Assembly (NCBI GenBank): GCA_937941745.1
Contig: CALDGV010000112.1
Coordinates: 1-5,887 of the forward strand
DNA: 5,887 bases
Source: an uncultured Prosthecobacter sp.
GTDB lineage: Bacteria > Verrucomicrobiota > Verrucomicrobiia > Verrucomicrobiales > Verrucomicrobiaceae
Reading direction: 5' to 3'
The position numbers and the translations under genes are program-made. Below the pieces are notes generated by a model that was not told where the DNA came from, did no database searches, and saw nothing but the letters and a program-made list of their open reading frames with translations. Positions within the stretch are counted from its first letter, which is position 1; the number at the start of each line of letters is the position of its first letter. Below are positions 1-5,887 of the stretch, one piece after another.

Positions 1-1
1 G

Positions 2-115
2 CAAGTGACAGGATCAGGCATTCCGGCGGGAACGGTGATTGCTTCCATCAGTGGCTCCAGTGTGACGCTCACGAATGCCGCAACTGCCACCAGCGCTGCC
101 GTGACGCTGAACGTG
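2..115 (+). repeat. 'GIPAG' repeat, copy A (left-truncated by window edge)
   Basis: Residues 1-38 carry the pattern [17 protein letters not shown] followed by [12 protein letters not shown] and a hydrophobic beta-strand. I recognise the general pattern G.GIPAG..I..V....ITLS..ATA as a short beta-strand repeat found in large bacterial and phage surface proteins. A second copy, split in two, lies at 200-226 and 464-568. The upstream part that would normally hold 'GM.V.G' is cut by the window edge. The role is probably structural, as part of the rod leading into the beta-helix. Confidence 0.55.
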
Positions 116-3100
116 AACCGCTTTGTGGGTGATGCCGATGGCAACAACGCCAATGCTCCCGCCAATCAGACTCTGGCGAACATGCCGACGACGGTGGGCT
201 TGGTACCTGGGATGCCTGTGCGGGGCATCAATAACGTCACTTCGGTCGTCATCACCAACGGCGGCAGTAACTACTCTTCTGCACCAACGGTCTCCATCAG
301 TGGTGGTGGCGGTTCTGGCGCGACGGCTACGGCCACGGTTTCTGGTGGTCAGGTGACTGCCGTGACCATTACAGCATCCGGTAGCGGCTACACGGGCGAA
401 CCGACCATCAGCTTCAGTGGTGGTGGTGGTTCTGGTGCGGCCGCTCGCGTGATCGTTCCCGCCTCGGTGATTCCTGCCGGAGCCTACATCACAGGAGTCA
501 CAGCGGATTCCATCACGCTTTCTGTCCGCTTGTCAGCGACAGCTCCAGGCATCGCCATCGTGGGCGGGCCGACCTCGGAGCTGATTGTTCATCAGTATGG
601 CCAGGGCATTCTTGAGATCGGTGCCACTCTGACTGGCAACGGCTCTCTGACCATTTCCGGACCTTCCTCGACGAACCCGTCGGAGTTCAACACCACGGGC
701 ACAGTCCGTTTGACAGGTGTGAATGACTTCCAGGGACGTCTTTTCCTCAACGGAGCCGTTCTTGAGGTGGACAACGTCAATGCGCTGGGCGCCACGCCTG
801 CGTCTGTGGTCAACAACCAGATCACCATGAACGGTGGCACGCTTCGTTGGACGGGGGGTATCACATCCCTGGGCAACCGCGGCCTGACTTTGCAAGGCAG
901 CGGTGGTGTTCTTGAAGTGGCCCGCACGGATGGCAATCTGATCATTGGTTCAGGAACCTCCGGTTCACAGGCTCAGGTGGTTTCTGAGGATGTCTTCCGT
1001 GGTGACTTGGTGAAGACAGGACCAGGAACGCTCACTTTCATGGGAAGCGGCACTGGCCACAATGGCAGCTTCCAGGGCCTTCTCGACATCCGGCAGGGTT
1101 CCCTGGTCCTTGTCCAGGACACAGGGGCTGCCAACGTCGGCACCACATCAATCCTTGGCACCAACCGCTCCTGGGCTGATGGCACTATCTTCCGCCAGGG
1201 AACCAATGTGCAGTTCTTCCTCGGTAACGGCGATAACGGCGGCAACTGGAACCTTGAAGAATTCATGACCTTCGAAGGTGGAAACACCTTCACCTACAGC
1301 GGCCTGATTGATGTGGCTGCGAACCTTTCTGGTTCGCTTAGCGGTCAGAGCAACCTCGGAAACCGTCGTCCCCTGAACATCAACGGAGTGACGAAGATCG
1401 ACGGAACCGTCACTTTTGACATCGGTGCCACCAGCACGATCAATGCGCTGCCTACGGTGAATGAAGGCAACATGAGCGTGGTCAGGCTGGCCAATACTGC
1501 AGGCTACATCACGGGAGCTGGTGACATCGTGAAGGATGGTCTTGGGCAGCTCGAATTCCGTGGTAACAGCCCGGAATGGAAGGGCAACCTGGTGATCCGC
1601 CAGGGTACCGTCTATGCATCGAACCAGGCGGATGTCCTGGGCACAGGATACCAGTCTGGCAAGACCATCACCCTGGGTGATTCAGACCGTGGCGGCATTG
1701 CGCAGCTGATGTTGAACAACCCAGATGGAGTTCAGAACTGGGTGCTCGACATCAACCACAACATCAACGTCACCCACAACCCGGCACAGACAAAGAGGCT
1801 CGGGGTGGACAACACTTCCAACGGTGGCCGCCTGTCTTACAATGGAGACATCACCCTGAACGACAGCCTGATCCTGCTGGTGCAGGATGGAGGTATTTCG
1901 ACCGGAGGTGAACAGTCGTACCTGAACTTCAACGGTCGCTTCAAAGATGGCCTCACCAACAGTGGCAACCTGACGATCCAAGTCAGTGATTCCAGTGGAC
2001 CTGGTGCTGGCGGAGCCAATGACAACGTGAACGGACGCATGACGGCTTACACAGTGTTCCGTGGTGACAACAGCCTATGGACTGGTGATGTCACCATCGG
2101 TGCCAATGTCTCCAACGACTACGACAAGACGGCAGTCCTGCGTTTTGAGAACAATCTGGCTCTGGGTGCCCTGAACGACGTGACCATGGGCTTCAATTCC
2201 ATCCTGCAGGCAGGTGGCAGCTCGGTCACCATTGGCGGACTGACGACGAACGGCGGAAACGGTGCCTTCTACGGTGAAGTGGGCACGCTCTTTGGCAGCA
2301 CGAACGGCAGTTCTGAGATTGTCGAAAACGCTGCGGCCACACCGGGTACGCTGACGATCAGCCAGACCACGCCTGCCACGTTTGAGGCGCTTTGGGACGC
2401 CAAATTCCGCGATGGTGTCATGAACAGTCAGTTCTTTGCACCGGGCACCAATTCTCACCTGCCTTCTGCCGCGCTGAATCTGGTCAAAGCTGGATCGGGC
2501 TGGGGCACGCTCTCACTCGACAATGATTACACGGGAACAACCACCGTGAATGGTGGCATCCTCCAGGTCGGACGCGGTGGCATAGGTGACACCGGGGCCG
2601 TCAATGCCCTCGGCACGACCGTGAACAGTGGAGCCACGATCGCCGGCACAGGCTGGGTGATGGGTGGTGGTGCCTTGCGGGCACTGACTCTCAATACTGG
2701 TGCCACGATTTCTCCAGGAGATCTGGCCGGTCGCGAGATTGGTACCTTGAACATCAGCGGGAATGCGATCTTCCGGACAGGCACCGAGGCGCTGATGCAG
2801 GTGCGTCTGCCCACTTATAATGCGCCAGGCTCGGTGGATGCCACGGACGCCAACTATGCCTCATGGATTGCAAGCCTTGGGTCTAGTGAGTTCTCCAATG
2901 CCCTGCGTGACCTTGTCACCACCCAGCAGCACGACATGATCAATGTGCATAGCGTGAGCGGTGCTGGTACTCTTGAGATCCAAGGCGGAGCCAGGATCAC
3001 CCTGATCAATGAAGGGTACACACCCAAGGCGGGTGACATTTTCCACCTCTTCAAGACTGGCTCGAATGGAGTGAACGGCCTTCTGGGGAACATCAATGTC

Positions 3101-5887
3101 GGCTCCTCCTTCATCCGCACCGGGGCAGAGACCGGCACCGATCTGACGCTCTTCGAACTGGGTGGCAATTTCCGCTGGGACACCAGCCTGCTCAATACTC
3201 TCGGCGTGCTGGTCGTGGTGACACAGAACGGCTCTTCCAGCGGCCAGGCCCCTTCGATCATTCAAGGCCCAACCCGTGCCCCTGCTACAGGAACCATCGA
3301 GCCGGACACGACATTCACGATCACCGCCAAGGCTGATGCGCTCACGGCGCAGCCGATTTCGTTCACGCTGATCAAGGATGGCAGCCCAGTTGCTGAGGAA
3401 TACATCCAGTCAGTGGTTCTCAATCCAGCAAATGGCGTTCCTGCTCCTGGCGGCAGCGGGGTGACGGCGACCTTTACTGTGGTCGCAAACACCAACACTG
3501 ATGGAAACTTTGCCGTGCGTGCACAAAACGCCTTTGGCTCCAGCACTTCCGGCACGGTGTATGTAGATGTGAACGACACGCCAGTGATTGCGGCTGGTGG
3601 TCACCCAGCTTCGATCTCTCGGAACCCAAGCAGCCCTGGAACTCCGGTCGAGGCGAGCTTTACCGCCCGTGTTTCCGGCCCTGGCCCTTACACGGCGCTT
3701 TGGTTCAAGCTTCCAGACACCTCGAATCCGATCTTTGTTGAGGAAGCTGCTGCCGTGCCCGCCGTCTCTAACCAGTTCACTTCCGCGTTCATCATCAACG
3801 AAGTGTCTGAAGCTGATCAGGGAAGCTACGTCTGCAGGTTTGTTTCCACGGTGAATCCTTTGCTGAATGTCACCAGCAACGCAGCGGTGCTGACCGTCAG
3901 AGACCCGATTTCCAGTGTTGTCGCCACCCGCACCCGCGATCCTGGCCCGACCTATCAGGGAGAAACGGTGACCTATTCCGTCACGCATGCAGGTGACGGC
4001 ACGGCCTCCTATCAATGGTTCCGTGGCAGTGATCCCCTTGTGAATGGTCCGACCATTTCGGGCGCAACTTCAGCCACCATGAATGTGGTCAATGCAGCGA
4101 TTCTGGCTGCTCCAGAGACCTATTTCTGCCGGGTGACCAACGAAGTGAACAGCGCGGACAGCAACGTACTGACGGTGCCAGTTCTCAATCCTGTGCCCCG
4201 GTTGAATCCTGATGCTCCGAGTACGGTCGCCAGCAAGACGATCCTTGCAGGTGAAACCTTCAACATGACAGTCAATGCCATTGGCCGCCCAAATCTGTCA
4301 TATGTCTGGAGGAGGAATGGGACGGTGATTCCTGGAGCCAGCACGGCCAGCTACAGCATCAATCCTATCACCGTTGCTCAAGGCGGCAGCTACAGCGTTG
4401 ATGTGTCCAACAGCACCACCACACGGCTTACGGTGCCGACGGCTCCGAACTTTGCGGAGGTTGTGGTCGTTGATAACACCACCCGTGTGGTGCCGGTGCT
4501 CGGGCCAGTGGGGACAAAGCCAGGCGCGACCTTCTCCCTGACAGCCAACGTGGGACGTGGACCCAAGACCGTGGTGAGCTACAAATGGTTCAAGCGCACT
4601 TTCCAGACGGTGATCGTTGATCCCGATCCTGAGGTCGAAGGTGACGAAGAAACGATTGTTGAGCCTGTGGACACCGAGCTGATGAACGGTGGTCGTATTT
4701 CTGGAGCCACCAGCACGGGAACAGCCACCTCGGTTCTGAAAATCACCGGAGCTACCATGGCAGATGATGGATTTTATGTCTGCGAAGTCTCGGGCCCCGA
4801 CAACGAAAAGGTCAGAGGATGCCTGCACGACGTCCGCATCTACAATGGTGCGCCGCTCAACAATACGCCAACGCCGCTGAAGCCTGGCATCATGGGTGGC
4901 TTCTACTCCGAAGCCGTGGTGGTGAATATGGAGACTCTTGACGCGACGCCGACTCCCCTGACTGAAGAAGAACGGCGCGCCCGGGCCCCTGTTTCCTTCG
5001 CCGCTGCCAAGCTGCCTCCTGGTCTGTTTATCGACAAGGCCACGGGTGTGATCAGTGGTGTGCCCACAAAAGCGGGCGATTACCAGGTCGAGACCACCGC
5101 GGTGAATGCTGCCGGCACTTCCAACAAACGCATCTCGTTGATCAAGATCTACCCGCTGCCTGTGGGGCTGGCTGGATCCTATGCAGGCCCTGTGGCACGC
5201 AGTCAGAGCCTGAACGGCAATCTGGGTGGCCGCTTTGAAATGACGGTGGCCAACACTGGCGTGATGAGCGGCAAGCTCTTCCTTGGTAGTCTGGCATCCA
5301 AATCCTTCGCTGGCCGCTTCATCATCAATCAGAACCCTGGGGATGGCACTGTCATAGGTTCACCCACAGCCACGGCTGTCATACCTGCCACCAAGACTGA
5401 GCCGGCATATACCATCAGTTTCACGGTCGATATCACGGCTGGGGCCACCTCCGCTCCTCCTAGGGTGCTTCTGACAGATGCCACGATCTCCAATGGCACC
5501 AGCAGTGTGGCATTCGCCGCATGGCGCAACAACTGGGGCACCAAGGCGGTGGCTAACACTACAGCGGTGCCTAGTTCCTATGTGGGCCTTTACAATGTTG
5601 CCATGATGCTTCCTGCTGGACCTCTTGTGCCGTCCAAAGCTGTGCCTCAAGGTGCTGGTTATGCCGCCATCACGGTGGCTCCTGCGGGAACCTACGCCGT
5701 TGCTGGTCGCACGCCTGATGGAGAGACGATGACGAGCAGTTCGTTTGTCGGTCCAGACGGTCAGCTTTTTGTCTTCCAGACGCTCTACCGCACGGCCACC
5801 AAGGGCTCCATCCTCAGTGATGATGCAAGCACGCCGACAATCGAACAGCTGCAGATGCACAACAGGGGGGATGCCGATGCATACAAC
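2..5887 (+). CDS. Giant PATR beta-helix / multi-Ig-like surface or secreted protein, internal fragment (both ends missing)
   Basis: Reading from base 2, all 1,962 codons are sense codons, so this is the middle of a protein longer than 1,962 residues; start and stop lie outside the window. The composition is rich in Gly, Thr, Asn, Ser, Ala and Val, with only four Cys, as expected for an exported beta-solenoid protein. Domain order: repetitive Gly/Ser/Thr section (residues 1-189), PATR-type beta-helix (about 190-1073), five Ig-like domains (about 1083-1615), a He_PIG-like domain (about 1616-1717) and a two-part C-terminal module (1721 to the edge). No transmembrane segment, autotransporter barrel or catalytic motif is visible. 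The known family role is cell-surface adhesion or structural display; the specific ligand is unknown. The architecture resembles very large Verrucomicrobiota proteins, which is a judgement from memory. The reading frame is secure; the exact function is not. An adhesin or matrix protein is the best guess. Confidence 0.95.
200..568 (+). repeat. 'GIPAG' repeat, copy B, interrupted by a Gly-rich insert
   Basis: The left part, residues 67-75 (LVPGMPVRG, bases 200-226), matches the expected beginning of the same repeat as copy A. The right part, residues 155-189 (bases 464-568), carries [19 protein letters not shown] followed by an SATAP stretch, which aligns with [19 protein letters not shown] of copy A. 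Between the halves lie about 79 residues, of which 74 are the Gly-rich tandem pair described separately. The simplest reading is one repeat unit with another module inserted at its first loop. The alignment is by eye and the right-hand boundary is approximate. Confidence 0.5.
236..457 (+). repeat. Tandem pair of Gly-rich 'GGGGSGA' repeats (39 + 35 residues)
   Basis: Unit 1 (bases 236-352, residues 79-117) and unit 2 (353-457, residues 118-152) align without gaps: [20 protein letters not shown] against [20 protein letters not shown], each followed by [IF]SGGGGSGA[TA]A. At the DNA level, bases 298-322 and 415-439 share 23 of 25 positions, offset exactly 117 bases; the two differences are C/T changes at third codon positions. 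The unit reads as a short beta-hairpin repeat (V..V.[IV]...G..Y...PT[VI].[IF]SGGGGSGA), a pattern I have seen often in large bacterial surface proteins. The role is presumably a structural spacer. The last four residues of unit 1 (SGGQ) link the two. Confidence 0.85.
704..790 (+). repeat. PATR-like strand repeat 1 (degenerate)
   Basis: Residues 235-263 read [20 protein letters not shown] followed by EVDNVNALG. The spacing L.G.N.F.G.L.[VIL]..G.L matches the second half of an autotransporter-associated repeat, and the trailing 'NALG' is the usual turn into the next coil. The preceding 'K.G.G.L' half is absent or diverged. Confidence 0.65.
1007..1114 (+). repeat. PATR-like strand repeat 2
   Basis: Residues 336-371 begin [15 protein letters not shown], then continue with [18 protein letters not shown]. 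This is a near-canonical repeat: an '[LI].K.G.GTL.[FL].G' half followed by a '.G...[IV]..G.L.[LV]' half. It is the best match in the first part of the helix. Confidence 0.8.
1526..1624 (+). repeat. PATR-like strand repeat 3
   Basis: Residues 509-541 begin [15 protein letters not shown] and continue with [17 protein letters not shown]. The K.G.G.L.F.G signature and the W.G.L.IR.G.V half are both present. The 'IRQG' turn is shared with repeat 2, which suggests the two derive from a common unit. Confidence 0.75.
2480..2581 (+). repeat. PATR-like strand repeat 4 (canonical)
   Basis: Residues 827-860 begin [19 protein letters not shown] and continue [15 protein letters not shown]. The YTG.TTVNGG.L core is the textbook form of the autotransporter-associated beta-strand repeat. 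One extra residue pair (GW) sits in the usual 'GSGTL' segment. It is followed directly by '[17 protein letters not shown]' and then the SPG turn, the common end sequence of such helices. Confidence 0.85.
2684..3220 (+). other. C-terminal end of the beta-helix: SPG turn, helical linker and WDTSLL cap
   Basis: Residues 895-924 carry [13 protein letters not shown] and [11 protein letters not shown], the usual turn marking the last rungs. Bases about 2807-2932 encode a segment unlike the rest ([14 protein letters not shown]...[10 protein letters not shown]), which looks more helical and contains few Gly. The cap, residues 978-1073, has [33 protein letters not shown] and a final GVLVVV strand. I recall this cap from proteins in which PATR helices end before a PEP-CTERM or Ig section. 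It marks the boundary between the helix and the Ig string. Confidence 0.7.
3248..3577 (+). other. Ig-like domain 1 (divergent, no Cys or core Trp)
   Basis: Residues 1083-1192 start APSIIQGP and end VYVDVND, with beta-strand stretches [41 protein letters not shown] and [16 protein letters not shown]. The order of a 'sits-on-P' first strand, a KDG.PV turn, a D.G.[FY].V.A.N motif and a final V.V strand matches the Ig fold. It lacks the C-strand Trp and both Cys. It is the first domain after the helix and could equally be called an Ig-related linker domain. Confidence 0.6.
3578..3904 (+). other. Ig-like domain 2
   Basis: Residues 1193-1301 show [20 protein letters not shown] (B and C strands with the core Trp), then [12 protein letters not shown] (the D.G.Y.C signature of strand F) and SNAAVLTV (strand G). 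Cys 1278 sits at the normal F-strand position, but the B-strand position that usually carries its partner is Ala or Thr. The domain is of normal length, about 109 residues. Confidence 0.75.
3905..4180 (+). other. Ig-like domain 3
   Basis: Residues 1302-1393 contain [20 protein letters not shown] (B-C strands with Trp), [11 protein letters not shown] (E strand), [21 protein letters not shown] (F-G strands, split here by function only). This is the form commonly annotated as 'immunoglobulin domain' in Verrucomicrobiota. Cys 1376 has no visible B-strand partner; that position lies in TYSVTH. Confidence 0.8.
4196..4438 (+). other. Ig-like domain 4 (short, no Cys)
   Basis: Residues 1399-1479 show [18 protein letters not shown] (A'-B strands), [17 protein letters not shown] (C strand with Trp and an 'NG..I.GA.T' turn), [12 protein letters not shown] (F strand, Val replacing Cys) and a clipped G strand TTRLTV. 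At about 81 residues it is the shortest of the five. The lack of both Cys suggests stability from the hydrophobic core alone. Confidence 0.75.
4448..4846 (+). other. Ig-like domain 5 with acidic insertion and two close Cys
   Basis: Residues 1483-1615 contain [16 protein letters not shown] (B strand), VSYKWFKR (C strand with Trp), an acidic insertion at bases 4619-4678, GGRISGATS (E region), [14 protein letters not shown] (F strand) and [11 protein letters not shown] (G strand). At 133 residues it is the longest of the set. Cys 1594 and Cys 1607 lie 13 residues apart on the predicted F and G strands. This could allow an F-G disulfide in place of the classical B-F bond. Confidence 0.75.
4847..5152 (+). 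other. He_PIG-like (putative Ig) domain
   Basis: Residues 1616-1717 contain the hallmark [19 protein letters not shown] (bases 5012-5068), then [17 protein letters not shown] and the closing strand RISLIKIY. These match the core of the putative-Ig family, which is frequent in bacterial surface proteins and resembles cadherin-like folds. Upstream of the core, residues of the form [17 protein letters not shown] form a charged loop longer than I would expect. No enzymatic role is expected; the domain is structural or carbohydrate/protein-binding. Confidence 0.85.
5162..5887 (+). other. C-terminal two-part beta module (right-truncated by window edge)
   Basis: Residues 1721-1962 form two similar halves. 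Half 1 (from 5162) has [28 protein letters not shown] and a WRNNW motif near 5522-5536. Half 2 (from 5579) has [41 protein letters not shown] and [16 protein letters not shown] recall this module at the C-terminal end of large Verrucomicrobiota Ig/PIG proteins, without an assigned function. It directly follows the He_PIG domain through the linker PLPVGLAG. Its end lies beyond the window, so the total length and any anchoring signal cannot be seen. Confidence 0.65.

Larger units (their letters stand above)
569..3220 (+). other. Predicted right-handed beta-helix region with autotransporter-associated (PATR-like) strand repeats
   Basis: Residues 190-1073 are an unbroken series of short alternating strands and Gly/Asn turns with no Cys. 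Typical patterns are 'L.K.G.G.L.......[YFW].G...[IV]..G.L'. The clearest copies are at 704-790, 1007-1114, 1526-1624 and 2480-2581; between them the repeats are too diverged to delimit by eye. The region ends with the turn motif TGATISPGD (near 2693-2719) and a cap (2933-3220) containing [13 protein letters not shown] and [12 protein letters not shown]. In known proteins these repeats form the elongated passenger of type V secreted or surface proteins, but no C-terminal translocator barrel is visible here. Strand geometry is inferred from pattern only. Confidence 0.8.

Noticed and set aside
123..356. Small + strand open frame of 77 codons
   Set aside because: It overlaps the repeat section of the main frame in another phase and gives an Arg-rich sequence without a family resemblance.
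236..457. Gly-rich repeats as a CRISPR or mobile-element end
   Set aside because: There are only two units with no spacer structure or terminal inverted repeats, and both are in frame and coding.
853..858. Runs of six G at 853-858 and 5865-5870 as possible phase-variation or frameshift sites
   Set aside because: The runs are short and isolated, and the main frame is uninterrupted through both. There is nothing to indicate slippage.
3410..4015. 201-codon open frame on the minus strand, and a further 176-codon one at 4298-4828
   Set aside because: Both lie entirely antisense to the well-supported + strand domains. Their translations are Arg/His/Gly-rich with no recognisable domain, as expected of shadows in a GC-rich gene.
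5864..5872. RGD tripeptide as an integrin-type binding motif
   Set aside because: A three-residue motif is expected by chance in a protein of this length, and the organism appears to be environmental. There is no supporting context.

Overview
The whole window is the interior of one very large coding sequence on the + strand. Reading codons from base 2 gives 1,962 consecutive sense codons to base 5887, with no stop. Neither the true start nor the stop is present, so there is no signal peptide, promoter, ribosome binding site, terminator or neighbouring gene to describe. Residue numbers below count the codon at bases 2-4 as residue 1.

The translation reads as an extracellular, multi-domain beta-rich protein. 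From N to C terminus it contains: (i) a low-complexity Gly/Ser/Thr/Ala section made of a 'GIPAG..I..V' motif repeat and a tandem pair of Gly-rich units (bases 2-568); (ii) a long Asn/Gly/Thr-rich predicted beta-helix carrying autotransporter-associated (PATR-like) beta-strand repeats and closing with an 'SPG' turn and a 'WDTSLL' cap (569-3220); (iii) a string of five immunoglobulin-like domains (3248-4846); (iv) a putative-Ig (He_PIG-like) domain with an LPPGL...TGVISGVPT core (4847-5152); and (v) a C-terminal module built of two similar halves, still open at the window edge (5162-5887). There are only four cysteines in the 1,962 residues, all in the Ig-like domains.

This combination of PATR beta-helix, several 'Y.C.V.N' Ig domains, He_PIG, and the '[14 protein letters not shown]' / 'VAGRTPDGE' module is, from memory, typical of giant secreted proteins of the Verrucomicrobiota (Prosthecobacter/Verrucomicrobium-like). 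The moderately high GC content fits. The lineage is an inference from architecture and no marker gene is present to confirm it. The likely role is a cell-surface or secreted structural or adhesive protein: the beta-helix would form a long stalk and the Ig-like domains would extend it or bind carbohydrate or protein. No enzyme active site was recognised.

I see no RNA gene, mobile element, CRISPR array or multi-gene system. The points of most interest are protein-architectural: a Gly-rich tandem repeat that appears to be inserted inside one copy of another repeat, Ig-like domains whose canonical disulfide partner is missing, an acidic loop in the fifth Ig domain, and a duplicated C-terminal module.
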